DNA from: Xanthobacteraceae bacterium
GTDB taxonomy: Bacteria > Pseudomonadota > Alphaproteobacteria > Rhizobiales > Xanthobacteraceae
Reading direction: 5' to 3'
NCBI GenBank assembly: GCA_028290465.1
Contig: JAQGJU010000114.1
Location: 1 to 64,000, forward strand
DNA: 64,000 bases
Positions within the stretch are counted from its first letter, which is position 1; every line of letters begins with the position of its first letter. Positions 26,608 through 35,730 of the stretch are shown one piece after another. A program made the position numbers and the translations under genes. A model generated the notes under the pieces. It made no database searches. It saw nothing but the letters and a program-made list of their open reading frames with translations, and was not told where the DNA came from.

Positions 26608-27906
26608 ATGTCCGAAGGTCTATGGGTTCTGCTGGGCGTCTTCACGGTCGCGGCGATTCTTGGTGCGCCGCTTGGCCTGTCGATGCTGGCGGCCGGCTTC
26701 GCCTATCTGATCGCGACACACCAGGACGTCGGGCTGGTGGTCGATCAGACCATGAACGGGCTGTACAATAGTTACCTTTTGATCGCGGTGCCGCTGTTTA
26801 TCTTTGTAGCCAATATCATGAATGCGAGCGGCGTGATCGAACGGTTGCTGGCGTTCGGCGGCGCGATGGTCGGCCATCTGCCGGGCGGCTTGGCGCAGGT
26901 CAATGTCGTGTCCAACCTGATTTTCTCCGGCATGAGCGGCAGCGCCGTCGCCGATGCGTCCGGTCCGGGTCTGATCGTCGCCCGCATGATGGCCAAGAAC
27001 GGCCGCTATCCGCGCGGCTTCGCGGCCGCGACCTCGGTGGTGTCGGCCACGTTAGGTCCGCTGATGCCGACCTCGATCCCGATGATCTTCTACGCGCTGA
27101 TCGCCAACGCATCCGTCGGCGCGATGTTCCTCGGCGGACTTATTCCAGCCGCCATGATGGCGCTGGCCCTGATGGGGGTCATCGCCATCATCGCACGCAA
27201 GCGCAATTTCCCGCGCGAGGAAAAGACGACCTGGGCGCAGATGCCGGCCATTTTCGGCCGCGCGCTGCTGCCGCTGGCGTTGCCCGGCATTCTGCTCGGT
27301 CTGATTTATTCCGGCGTCACCACGCCGACCGAAGCCGCCGCCATCGCGGCCAGCTACGCACTGCTGCTGGCGTTCGTGGTGTATCGCACGCTGCATCCGG
27401 TGCAATTGCTGACGGTGATCTCGGACACGGTGCGGGCGACCTCGATGATTGCGCTGATCATGGCCGGCGCCTTCGTGTTCAACTACGCGGTCGCCAATGA
27501 GGGCGTGCCGCAGCTCATTCGCGGTACCTTCCTGAGCTGGAATCTGTCGCCGACCGGATTTCTGCTGTGCGTCGACCTGCTGATGCTGCTGCTCGCCATT
27601 GTGCTCGACGAGGTCACCATCCTGCTGGTGATCGTGCCGCTGCTGGTACCGATCGCGCAGAGCCTGGGCATCGACCTGGTACATTTCGGCATCCTGGTCG
27701 TCGTCAATATGATGGTCGGGCTGACGCTGCCGCCGCATGGTCTGCTGCTGTTCGTGATGAGCGGCCTGACCGGCACACCTCTGTCGGAAATCTTCAAGGA
27801 AGTGCCGCCGTTCATCATCGCGATGCTGGGCATCGTGCTGGCGGTGACCTTCCTGCCGGAATTGGCGCTATGGCTGCCGCGTATGGCCGGCCTGATCAAA
27901 TCCTAA
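26608..27906 (+). CDS. TRAP transporter large permease DctM
   Basis: A 432-residue inner-membrane protein with about twelve spans that performs sodium-coupled transport for the TRAP system. Signature parts are VPLFIFVANIMNASG, NVVSNLIFSGMSGSAVADASGPG, ATSVVSATLGPLMPTSIPMI, and TPTEAAAIAASYALLLA. Length is standard. It follows dctQ by 14 bases and is followed by the EthD-like gene 10 bases later, all in one operon. Confidence 0.95.
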   Translation: MSEGLWVLLGVFTVAAILGAPLGLSMLAAGFAYLIATHQDVGLVVDQTMNGLYNSYLLIAVPLFIFVANIMNASGVIERLLAFGGAMVGHLPGGLAQVNVVSNLIFSGMSGSAVADASGPGLIVARMMAKNGRYPRGFAAATSVVSATLGPLMPTSIPMIFYALIANASVGAMFLGGLIPAAMMALALMGVIAIIARKRNFPREEKTTWAQMPAIFGRALLPLALPGILLGLIYSGVTTPTEAAAIAASYALLLAFVVYRTLHPVQLLTVISDTVRATSMIALIMAGAFVFNYAVANEGVPQLIRGTFLSWNLSPTGFLLCVDLLMLLLAIVLDEVTILLVIVPLLVPIAQSLGIDLVHFGILVVVNMMVGLTLPPHGLLLFVMSGLTGTPLSEIFKEVPPFIIAMLGIVLAVTFLPELALWLPRMAGLIKS

Positions 27907-27916
27907 GGAAATCGCG

Positions 27917-28234
27917 ATGATCGTTCGTTCGGCCTATCTTGAAGGCACTGTCGCGGAGCAGGACCGCGCGCAATTTGACCGCCAGATGCGCACCGACGTG
28001 GTCGCGGCGATCGGCACCTATCCGGGCATCCGCGCCGTCAAGCTGCGGCGCGTCGCCGAGATCGACGACGGCGCGCCGCCGATCTACATGGTGTTCGATC
28101 TGTATTTCGACAGCCTGGCCGACATGCATGCGGCGCTGGCGAGTGAGACGCGCCAAGCGGTGCGCCAGCAGATCGGCGCCGCGATGCCGCTGTTCAAAGG
28201 CCGCGTGTATCACGTGGTGTATGAGGAAGATTAG
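27917..28234 (+). CDS. EthD-like dimeric alpha-beta barrel protein
   Basis: A 105-residue small protein with the ferredoxin-like fold pattern of the EthD family: an initial strand (MIVRSAYLEG), a helix, a strand with IRAVKLRRV, IYMVFDLYFDSLADMHAALAS, and a terminal strand VYHVVYEED. EthD-type proteins help degrade ethers or other small organics, or act as small oxygenase-like partners, but the exact activity here is not evident. AAGGAAA precedes the ATG. It is the last gene of the GntR-controlled operon, followed by an inverted repeat. Confidence 0.75.
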   Translation: MIVRSAYLEGTVAEQDRAQFDRQMRTDVVAAIGTYPGIRAVKLRRVAEIDDGAPPIYMVFDLYFDSLADMHAALASETRQAVRQQIGAAMPLFKGRVYHVVYEED

Positions 28235-28238
28235 CTTC

Positions 28239-28315
28239 GTAGGGCGGGTTAGCCGAAGGCGTAACCCGCCGCGCCAATTCAGACTGGCGGATTACGCTGC
28301 GCTAACCCGCCCTAC
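28239..28315. repeat. Inverted repeat (GTAGGGCGGGTTAGC type) between convergent genes
   Basis: Perfect 15-base arms GTAGGGCGGGTTAGC (28239-28253) and GCTAACCCGCCCTAC (28301-28315) enclose a 47-base loop with smaller pairings. It begins 4 bases after the EthD-like stop and precedes the end of the convergent phosphatase gene. Similar repeats are scattered in Rhizobiales genomes in my memory. It probably works as a bidirectional terminator. Confidence 0.75.
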
Positions 28316-28335
28316 ACACTGGCACTGCGTCATTT

Positions 28336-30093
28336 CTAATTCTGCTCGCCGTGGCCGAGCCCGAGCGCCTCGACCATCACCCGGAACACTTCGGTGTTCT
28401 CGAGCTGGCCTTGCACCCGCTCGCTGCCGGGGCCGGTCGCGGTCAGGATCACGTCCTCGCCGGAATGCACGCTGGCATTGATCAGCGCCGACAGGTTGCC
28501 GAGCCGCAACACCGCGCCGGGCACGTTCTTGTACTTTTCGTTGGCCGTGAAGGTGCCGGGCTGTTGGCCGGGCGAGGTCGGCTCGTTCGGGCCGTCGAGC
28601 TTCGGCCGATAGGTCTCGTAATGGTCCGGCATGCTGGCCGAGAACATCGCGAGGCGCCGGCTGACATCGACGCGCGGCGGATAACCCTGCGCGTCGGCCG
28701 CCGGGTAATTCGGGAAGCCGGCCTTCTCGTAGACCCGCACCCGCTCGCGCAGGGGCACGTTCGGCGTCGTCGTCATGTCGTCGTCGATGGTGCCGATCAG
28801 GCTGACGGGATGGGTGTGATCCGCCAGCACCAGGATCAGCGTGTCGTCGCCGCGCGCCGCCGCCCAGTCGCGCGCCAGCTTCACGGAGTTGTCGAGCATG
28901 ATGGTCTCATACACGGCCCGCTCCATGTCGAGAAGATGGGTGTACTTGTCGATCATGCCGGACTCGACCATCAGGAAGAAGCCGTTGGGATTCTTCGACA
29001 GCACGTCCAGCGCGGTCTTCACCTGCTCGGTCAGATCAGGCTGGTCCGGATAGCGCCCGACGCTGCCGGCCTTGAGGAATTTGCGGTCGAGCGCGCCGTC
29101 CATATTGCTCAGGTGAAACAGCCCGAGCAGCTTTTTGGTGTCGGGGCCGAGCGAGCGCAACTCAGTGCCGTTCGAAGCCAGCGTGTAGCCGGCGTCGCGG
29201 AACTTCGCCAGGAAGTCGGTCTCGTCCTTGCGCTTGGAGCCGGGCGCGCCCTTCGGCAGGAAATTGGCGCTGCCGCCGCCAAGGATCACGTCCGGCTTGG
29301 CGTCGAACATCTGCGCGACGATGCTGTCGTATTCGGCACGGCGCCGCGTATGCGCCACCATGGCAGCCGGAGTCGCGTCCTCGATCTCGGTATTGGTCAC
29401 GATACCGATGCCGAGGCCGAGCCGGCGCTGCGCCAGGCTGGAAATGGTCTCGACGCGCGGATCGTCCAGCGGGTCGGCGGTGCGGTCGGCATAGACGCCC
29501 ATCGCATTGGTGGCGGCCTTGTGGCCGGTTGCATAGGCGCTGGCCGAATTCGCCGAGTCGGTGATGATCGAGTCGCTGCCGGCGGTCGAGACCAGCGCCA
29601 TGCGCGGCATGCTGTCCATCGCCAGCTTGCCGTGCGCCTTGCCTTCGGTCATGCCCTTGGACAGCAGCCGCGCCGCGACGCGATGCGCGCCCGACATGCC
29701 GTCGCCAATGAACAGGATGACGTTCTTGGCCTGGCGCGGACCGGTCGCAAAGACGTTCCAGGCGAGTTTTTTGCTGGTCTTGCCGTCGCTGACGCTGACC
29801 TCATAGCGGCCCGGCTTCGACAGCGCGACATCGCGCAGCAGCAGCGCCGACTGGTCTTTATTGTCCTCACGGGCGACGAATTCCGGCGCCTTGCCGAACA
29901 GTTTGGCGGCGTCCTCGCCGCTCACCGTCACGGCGAACGCAGCGCGGTCGACAAGGCCGTCGAACTCGACCTTGAAGTCGAATTTCGCCCCGACCAGGAT
30001 ATCGGCCCGGTCAATCGGATAAATCGTTTGGGCGTTCGCGGCACTGAGCGCGGCACACGACAGCAGGAGGGCGGCGGCTAGGGGGCGTAGCAT
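28336..30093 (-). CDS. PhoA-type alkaline phosphatase, exported
   Basis: A 585-residue periplasmic phosphomonoesterase. After a signal peptide (to about residue 21) comes an extra N-terminal domain of about 100 beta-rich residues, then the alkaline phosphatase core. Catalytic residues are all visible: Asp131 in GDGMSGAH, nucleophile Ser180 in ITDSANSASAYATG, the metal set in MVESGMIDKYTH (Glu, Asp, His), Asp-His in LADHTHP, and the late His in VHSGEDV followed by NTEVFRVM. GAGG precedes the ATG at 30093. A PhoD-type phosphatase lies close upstream in the same direction, suggesting a phosphate-scavenging locus; I see no clear Pho box by eye. Confidence 0.93.
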   Translation of the reverse strand: MLRPLAAALLLSCAALSAANAQTIYPIDRADILVGAKFDFKVEFDGLVDRAAFAVTVSGEDAAKLFGKAPEFVAREDNKDQSALLLRDVALSKPGRYEVSVSDGKTSKKLAWNVFATGPRQAKNVILFIGDGMSGAHRVAARLLSKGMTEGKAHGKLAMDSMPRMALVSTAGSDSIITDSANSASAYATGHKAATNAMGVYADRTADPLDDPRVETISSLAQRRLGLGIGIVTNTEIEDATPAAMVAHTRRRAEYDSIVAQMFDAKPDVILGGGSANFLPKGAPGSKRKDETDFLAKFRDAGYTLASNGTELRSLGPDTKKLLGLFHLSNMDGALDRKFLKAGSVGRYPDQPDLTEQVKTALDVLSKNPNGFFLMVESGMIDKYTHLLDMERAVYETIMLDNSVKLARDWAAARGDDTLILVLADHTHPVSLIGTIDDDMTTTPNVPLRERVRVYEKAGFPNYPAADAQGYPPRVDVSRRLAMFSASMPDHYETYRPKLDGPNEPTSPGQQPGTFTANEKYKNVPGAVLRLGNLSALINASVHSGEDVILTATGPGSERVQGQLENTEVFRVMVEALGLGHGEQN

Positions 30094-30184
30094 GGCGGAC
30101 CTCGCAGGGCTGAAAGCCCGGACTCTAGACCGACATTATGACACGCGTGTTGCGCTACAACAGCGTTGGGAAAGGCCGCCGCCC

Positions 30185-30508
30185 TTATCGGATCGGCGGC
30201 GCGTATTGGATGCCGCCCCGGGTCCACAAATCGTTCAGGCCGCGCGCAATGCCAAGTTCCGATTTGCCGCCGACGTTGCGGTCGAACACTTCGCCGTAAT
30301 TGCCGACCAGCCGAACGACGCGCACAGCCCAGTCCTTGGTCAGGCCGAGCTTCTCGCCATAGCCTTCGTCGGCGCCGACCAGCCGTTTGACGTCCGGCTT
30401 GTCCGAACGCAATGCTTCGTCGATGGTCTGCGACGACACGCCAAGCGTCGCGCATGACAGCATCGCACAGAACGTCAGCAGTCGGATGACGGTCGGTGTG
30501 GCGCGCAT
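30185..30508 (-). pseudogene. Remnant of an AapJ-type amino-acid ABC binding protein (signal peptide plus C-terminal fragment)
   Basis: The 107-residue frame has a signal peptide (MRATPTVIRLLTFCAMLSCATLG) followed directly by what is normally the last 80 or so residues of general L-amino-acid binding proteins of the AapJ/BztA family: SDKPDVKRLVGADEGYG, GLTKDWAVRVVRLVGNYGE, FDRNVG, ARGLNDLW and the terminal GIQYAPPIR. The ligand-binding lobes, about 230 residues, are absent, so it cannot bind amino acids as AapJ does. A perfect AGGAGG precedes the ATG, so it may still be translated, either as a decaying remnant or as a repurposed small exported protein. No aapQMP genes are nearby. Confidence 0.75.
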
Positions 30509-30602
30509 GATGCCTCCTGGCCGGCATCGACCGTATAATGCGTGCCAGATCGGCGCAATCTTCCCCAGAAGTTCTCCGCGCCCGCATAACGCGCGCTTAA
30601 CC

Positions 30603-32108
30603 TTAGCCCGCCGGGGCCGATTCCGGCGGACGCTGACGCTCCGGCGGGATCTCAATCGACCACAGGGCGCGGTCCGCGACGTCCTTGAGCGTGACCGTCA
30701 TCGCCTGCGTGGTGCCGTCGATCACCACATGGCCGAAGAACTGTTTGCCGAAGCACGGCGCCAGATTCTCGCCCTCGCAGCCATTGGCATACAGCACCTG
30801 CGGGCCGAACGTGTTGTCCAGAATGCCCGGCGCCCAGGTGCCGGCATGCAGCGGACCGGACACGAATTCGTAGAACGGGTCGAAGTCCTGGAACACCGCC
30901 TTGTTCGGATCGTACAGATGCGCGGCCGTGTAATGCATGTCGGCCGTGAGCCAGACGACGTTGCGCACGCCGGCATGTTTCATGAACTTCAGCAGTTCGG
31001 CGATCTCGTGCTCGCGTCCTTTCGGCGGACCGTCGCCGGCCGCGATGGCGTCCTCGCTGAACAGGCCGATCGGCAGATCGGCCGCGATCACTTTCCAGGT
31101 CGCGCGAGAATGCGCCAACTCGCGCTTGAGCCATTCGAGTTGTATGGCGCCGAGAATGCGGCTGTCTTCGGCGTGCCGGTCGGTGCGGTACGAGCGCATG
31201 TCGATCATGAATACGTCGAGCAGCGGACCGTAGCCGATGCGACGATACACCCGCCCGGCTTCGGCGGCGTGCGGGCGAATCGGCATGAACTCATGGAACG
31301 CGCGACCGCCGCGCACGACCAGCGCGCGGGTGGTGGGTTCGTCCGGCTCCCAGTCGTTGGCGACCTCGTGGTCGTCCCACTGCGCCAGCATCGGCACCTG
31401 CGCGTTGAAGGCGAGTAGATTCTTGTCGAGCAGATTGTATTTATAATTGCCGCGGAAGTCGGCCAGCGTGCGCGCGACGTGGGACTTCTCCTCGGTGACC
31501 ACGTTGCGCCAGAACTCGCCGTTCGGCAGCTTCAAGGTTTTCTCGATCGAGCAGTCGGCATAGATATGATCGCCGCTATGGATGAAGAAGTCGGGGCGGT
31601 TGGCCAGCATGGTGGCGTAGCTGCGCATGCCGCCGCGCGCCTCGTCGATGCCCCAGCCCTGGCCGGCGGTGTCGCCCGACCAGACGAACGATACGTCGCG
31701 GCCCGCGCGCGGCGGCGTGCGGAAATGCCCGACCTCTGTCTCGCCGGTGAAATTCGGCGAGGCCGGATCGTCGAACCGTACGCGGTAGAAGATGTCCTGG
31801 CCTTCCGGCAAGCCGCCCAGCCATGCCTTGGCGGTGAAATCGGTCTCGGGCCGTGCGTCGGCCGTCAGGGTGCGCAGCACCGTCTTGAAGCTGTCGGTGG
31901 TCGAGACCTCGACATGCATGCGGGCGGGGCGATCGGCGCGGGCCCAGATCACGGCGCCGTCGTTCGACACGTCGCCGGATTGCAGGCCGTGGCTGATGCG
32001 GGGGCGTCCGGCCGCGAGGCTGATCGCCGGGCGAGCGAGGGTGATGGCGGCAGCCGAGGCCATCGTGGTCAACAGGCGCCGGCGCGTCGGCGCGAATCGT
32101 TCGGGCAT
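30603..32108 (-). CDS. PhoD-type alkaline phosphatase, Tat-exported
   Basis: A 501-residue periplasmic phosphodiesterase/phosphomonoesterase of the PhoD family, which uses calcium and iron. A twin-arginine signal (TRRRLLTTMASAAAITLA) is followed by an N-terminal PhoD_N beta-domain (HGLQSGDVSNDGAVIWARAD) and the metallophosphatase core: SGDTAGQG, SGDHIYADC, QWDDHEVANDWE and LTADMHYTAAHLYD, together with LPIGLFSED. Length is normal. It is co-oriented with phoA, with the AapJ-like remnant between them. Confidence 0.93.
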   Translation of the reverse strand: MPERFAPTRRRLLTTMASAAAITLARPAISLAAGRPRISHGLQSGDVSNDGAVIWARADRPARMHVEVSTTDSFKTVLRTLTADARPETDFTAKAWLGGLPEGQDIFYRVRFDDPASPNFTGETEVGHFRTPPRAGRDVSFVWSGDTAGQGWGIDEARGGMRSYATMLANRPDFFIHSGDHIYADCSIEKTLKLPNGEFWRNVVTEEKSHVARTLADFRGNYKYNLLDKNLLAFNAQVPMLAQWDDHEVANDWEPDEPTTRALVVRGGRAFHEFMPIRPHAAEAGRVYRRIGYGPLLDVFMIDMRSYRTDRHAEDSRILGAIQLEWLKRELAHSRATWKVIAADLPIGLFSEDAIAAGDGPPKGREHEIAELLKFMKHAGVRNVVWLTADMHYTAAHLYDPNKAVFQDFDPFYEFVSGPLHAGTWAPGILDNTFGPQVLYANGCEGENLAPCFGKQFFGHVVIDGTTQAMTVTLKDVADRALWSIEIPPERQRPPESAPAG

Positions 32109-32293
32109 GGAACCTCCGCCGTCGAATCGCGGCGGAAGGTGCCTGCTTCGTCTGACGTGGGGCTGACAGCGGGACGACGGGAAGCTGACGATTGCGCGAC
32201 GGGAATGTGACTCGACCGGCTGGGGCGTCTTTTCTTAAGGTACGCGTTCCGGTAGTGTCGGCCCTGATAAGTAAAAATAATGGGGAGGGGACT

Positions 32294-33274
32294 ATGCGTA
32301 CGAGACGGGAAGTCGTCTACGGGCTTGGCGCGGTTGGAGCTTCATTGCTTTCCTCTCGTGCAAACGCTCAGGTCGGTTCTACGCCGACGGCGCGCACACC
32401 GGTCAACTTTGAAGTTCCGCGCGGCGCTTGCGACAGTCACGTCCATATTTTCGACCCGGCTCGATTTCCTTACGTGGCCAAGCGCGTTTACACGCCGCCA
32501 GTCGCTTCGATCGAGGATCTGATTGAGTTGCAGAAGGCGTTGCGCCTGGACCGCGTGGTTATCGTTCAGCCAAGTGTGTATGGGGCCGATAATTCATGCA
32601 CGCTCGATGCCGTCCGCAAACTGGGCGACCGCGCGCGGGCGGTCGTTGTGATCGACAAGGACACATCGCAGACGCAGATCGATGAGATGGCGGCCGCGGG
32701 CGCGCGCGGCATTCGCCTCAATCTCAATACTACGCCGAGTGGCGAAGTCGATGCCGACGACTCAAAGCGCACGCTCGACCGCGCCCTGGAACAGATCCGC
32801 GGCCGCGGTTGGCACATCCAGTTCTACACCCGGCCGCAAATTATCGCGGCGTTGAAGGGTCACATCGAGCAATTGCCGTTCCCGGTCGTGTTCGACCATT
32901 TCGGCGCCGCCAAAGCGTCGGACGGGGCCGGCCAGCATGGCTTTGACGCGTTGCTCGATCTGGTCAAATCGGGCCGGGCCTATGTGAAGATCTCCGGTGC
33001 CTACCGCACGTCAGACAAAGCCCCTGATTTTCCCGACGCGCTGGCATTGGCGCAGGCGCTGATCGCGGCAAATCCGGATCGCATTGTATGGGGCACCGAC
33101 TGGCCGCATCCAGATTCCGCCTACGGTCGCGGACGGCCTTTGACGGATATCGCGCCGCCGTTCCCGGTCGACGACGGCCTGCTGTTCAACCAATTGCCCC
33201 TATGGACGACCGATGCCGCGATCCGGACCAAGATCCTGGTCGACAACGCCGCGCGGCTCTACGGCTGGGGATAG
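32294..33274 (+). CDS. Amidohydrolase-family (TIM-barrel) protein with Tat-type signal
   Basis: A 326-residue protein of the amidohydrolase_2 type (PF04909), members of which hydrolyse lactones or decarboxylate aromatic acids. The metal site begins CDSHVHIFDP, with VVIVQPSVYG, VVFDHFGAAK, YVKISGAYR and the C-terminal WGTDWPHPD that provides the catalytic Asp. The N-terminus MRTRREVVYGLGAVGASLL with NAQVG resembles a twin-arginine signal, so the enzyme is probably periplasmic, unusual for this family. The ATG at 32294 has GGGGAGGGG directly upstream. It is divergent from phoD. Confidence 0.88.
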   Translation: MRTRREVVYGLGAVGASLLSSRANAQVGSTPTARTPVNFEVPRGACDSHVHIFDPARFPYVAKRVYTPPVASIEDLIELQKALRLDRVVIVQPSVYGADNSCTLDAVRKLGDRARAVVVIDKDTSQTQIDEMAAAGARGIRLNLNTTPSGEVDADDSKRTLDRALEQIRGRGWHIQFYTRPQIIAALKGHIEQLPFPVVFDHFGAAKASDGAGQHGFDALLDLVKSGRAYVKISGAYRTSDKAPDFPDALALAQALIAANPDRIVWGTDWPHPDSAYGRGRPLTDIAPPFPVDDGLLFNQLPLWTTDAAIRTKILVDNAARLYGWG

Positions 33275-33418
33275 CGACACATTGTAACGGCCGACGACGG
33301 AAATAGTTGGCGCACTTCTCCGCCGGGCAGCACATCGCGCCGTCGCGCGGCTGGCTCCAGCGGACAATCCATATTTCGCAGCATTATGGTCAGTCGAACG
33401 AGGCTGTCCGGAGCCCGT

Positions 33419-35368
33419 CTACCATATGTAGCGCAGCCGTCCGGTGCCGGCATAGGTACGCGTGCTATCGCCGAATTCGCCGTCGAGCTTCGCCATTGCC
33501 GACCAGCCGCTGCGCAGGCGCAGTTCCGATCCCAAGGTGACCAGCGCGAGATTGGAAGCGGGCTCAGCTCCGTTCACCGTGAAGCTCGCGCCCGGCAGCG
33601 TCTGGAACGTCGCGGCGAGGGCGGGATCGCTGACCCAGTCATGGGCCCAGGCGAGGCGGCCGAACAGCGCCAGCACGCGCTCGCCGTCCATTGCATAACG
33701 CTTGTCGAACCGCGAGCCCAGTTCGCTCCGTGCCGCGGTCGCGCTACGCGAATCGAAGGACAGCGCGAACTGCGCGGAACCCGAGGTCGCGCTTTCGCTG
33801 AAGGATGATGCGTGAAAACGCTGCGCCTGCAATGCGGCGTACGGTGTGACGTCGATCGCCGGAGTTGCGTAGCGGTAGCCGCCTTCGATCCGGGCGCCCA
33901 GGCTGTACGCGTTGAAGTCCGCGGCAAGAACATCGGTGCCGGAGACCGTCACCGTCCGCTCGGTGCTCATGCGGTGGTAGGCCGCGGCGAGCGCGCCAGA
34001 GAGATAGGCCCGGTCGAACCGGCGCGTCGCGTGGACGCCGGCCTGAAACGCATCGCCGTTGCCATCGCCCAGGCCATCGGCCAGTCCCCAGGAGGTGGCG
34101 CCGCCGGAGAGAGCGAAGCCGACCAGGGTATCGGGCGCGACACGGTAGTCGACGCCGGTGGCGAAGCCATAGGCCCGCGCGGTCGTATCATGGCTGCCGA
34201 TGCCGACGGCGTCGCCGCGGGTCTTGTTGTAGCCGCCATAGGCCGAGGCCCAGATGCTCCAAGGTCGGACATAGGGCGCGGCGGCGGCCGGTGCTTTCGT
34301 TATCGCCGCGTAGGCGGACGCCACGTCCGGCGGCAGCGGTGACGGCTCGGCCGCGAACGCGGTCGCTGGGCCGGTGTCGGCAAAGCCCCCGCGGGTATCG
34401 GCGAACGGGTCGACCAGCAGCGACAGGAAGCCGTTCATCAATTGTATGCTGGATTGCTGCGCACCGGTCGCAGTCTCTCCGGACAATTGACCCAGTGCGC
34501 TCGATAGCTCCGACGGCGACAAAGTGAAGAGCGTCTGAAATCCCGCCGGCAGGGTACCGCCGCCCGCCGTGAATCCGTCGATGGCTCCGGCGACATTGGT
34601 CGGATTGCCCGGCGCCGCCTGCGGCGTCAGGGTGCCGACACCGCCGCCGCCGGTCAGCAACGCGATGAATGCCAGATCGATGCCTTGAAGGCTCCAGGCA
34701 TTGGCGCTCAAATTGGCGAACACTTGGCCGTTGTTCTGGAACACGAACTGGCCGCCGGTATAGCTGGCGCCGGGGACCGCCCCGAACTGGTAGCGCGGCC
34801 CGTCCGCCTGCACGACGGTGGAGGTCGTGAGGAACAGCACATATTGCTGGCCCGGAGTCAGGGCGACGGTGCCGGTTGCGATCGAAACCGGCGTAAAGCC
34901 CGCGCCGCTCGGCGCCACCATGACGCCGGAGGTGTACAGCGCCGGTCCGTCGATGCGGCTGGTGCCGGTATTCCAATGGTAGACGAACGCCTGAAACTGC
35001 GCGGCCGGCGCTGTCGTCTGGTGGAGCTCAAAGGTGAAGCCGTGCAACGCGCTCCGCGTCGCGGTCGCCGTGATGGTCTGACCGTAAGTGGCGGTGTCGG
35101 TCGCCCCCCAGGGTGAAATGCTTTGCGTGCCGTTCCATGTCGTCGTGGTGTCGATGGTCTGCGCGCTCGCGGGGACGCTTATCAGGAGTACGGCGCCGGC
35201 CATTCCGCCAATTATTCGGGCGTGCCACGCGGCGCTGCGCGAGCGCTTCTTCTCCGGCCATGAAGGTTTGCCGCGGCCTCGGGCCGGCCACGAATTCGAC
35301 GTTGCAATGCGAACTGCGTCAGTCACGACCGGCCCCCCATGAAGGCGGCTACGACCCGTGACAGGCAT
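33419..35368 (-). CDS. Autotransporter-domain outer membrane protein
   Basis: A 649-residue type V secreted protein. The N-terminal region is long and basic (about 50 residues) before a hydrophobic signal core (IIGGMAGAVLLISVPASAQ). The passenger (about 72-330) is rich in Thr, Gly, Ala and Gln and has no recognised catalytic motif. A hinge with PSELSSALGQLSGE is followed by a C-terminal beta-barrel (about 380-649) beginning WSIWASAYGGYNKT and ending RLRYIW, the aromatic C-terminus expected for BAM recognition. The start is uncertain: ATG 35368 lacks a good ribosome-binding site and internal GTG codons are possible. It lies next to an AT-rich spacer. Confidence 0.85.
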   Translation of the reverse strand: MPVTGRSRLHGGPVVTDAVRIATSNSWPARGRGKPSWPEKKRSRSAAWHARIIGGMAGAVLLISVPASAQTIDTTTTWNGTQSISPWGATDTATYGQTITATATRSALHGFTFELHQTTAPAAQFQAFVYHWNTGTSRIDGPALYTSGVMVAPSGAGFTPVSIATGTVALTPGQQYVLFLTTSTVVQADGPRYQFGAVPGASYTGGQFVFQNNGQVFANLSANAWSLQGIDLAFIALLTGGGGVGTLTPQAAPGNPTNVAGAIDGFTAGGGTLPAGFQTLFTLSPSELSSALGQLSGETATGAQQSSIQLMNGFLSLLVDPFADTRGGFADTGPATAFAAEPSPLPPDVASAYAAITKAPAAAAPYVRPWSIWASAYGGYNKTRGDAVGIGSHDTTARAYGFATGVDYRVAPDTLVGFALSGGATSWGLADGLGDGNGDAFQAGVHATRRFDRAYLSGALAAAYHRMSTERTVTVSGTDVLAADFNAYSLGARIEGGYRYATPAIDVTPYAALQAQRFHASSFSESATSGSAQFALSFDSRSATAARSELGSRFDKRYAMDGERVLALFGRLAWAHDWVSDPALAATFQTLPGASFTVNGAEPASNLALVTLGSELRLRSGWSAMAKLDGEFGDSTRTYAGTGRLRYIW

Positions 35369-35730
35369 CTCGCACGCAACTTATTGAATGCCCCGCGGGC
35401 CGTTGTTGCCGGAACGCTACCTTCGGATTTTCGTGCAATCAATGCAATTAATGGTAGAAATTCATTTATTCATGGCGAGTGACAAAATATCCACACAAGT
35501 TATTTAAGTAAATCTGGTGCTATAGTGAGTGATGCTAAATAAAATTTTGGGTATTTCAGAAATTTATTGTCTGAATAAAATAAGTGATAGCTTAAGTATG
35601 TGAGTACCGTTACGCATGGTATCCGAAATGCAATATAATATCGGCGATGAAATCAGAGTATTCCGGTATGGGACCTTGGCGCCAAAGGCTTTGGCGCCAA
35701 GGATTACTCTCGCGGGTTGAATGATGGCCC
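35369..35730. other. AT-rich intergenic region upstream of the autotransporter gene
   Basis: This 362-base region, especially 35430-35650, is far richer in A and T than its surroundings and contains runs such as AATAAAATTTT. It should contain the autotransporter promoter. The short frame that crosses it continues a shadow of the GGDEF-EAL gene and is not credible. Apart from the palindrome at 35674-35702 I see no defined element. Confidence 0.5.
35674..35702. terminator. Perfect 14-base inverted repeat downstream of the GGDEF-EAL gene
   Basis: CCTTGGCGCCAAAG (35674-35687) and CTTTGGCGCCAAGG (35689-35702) pair fully with a single base between. On the minus strand it begins about 28 bases beyond the GGDEF-EAL stop, so it may end that transcript, although no T-run follows. 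Each arm is itself nearly palindromic (GGCGCC), so a protein-binding site is the alternative. Confidence 0.5.
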
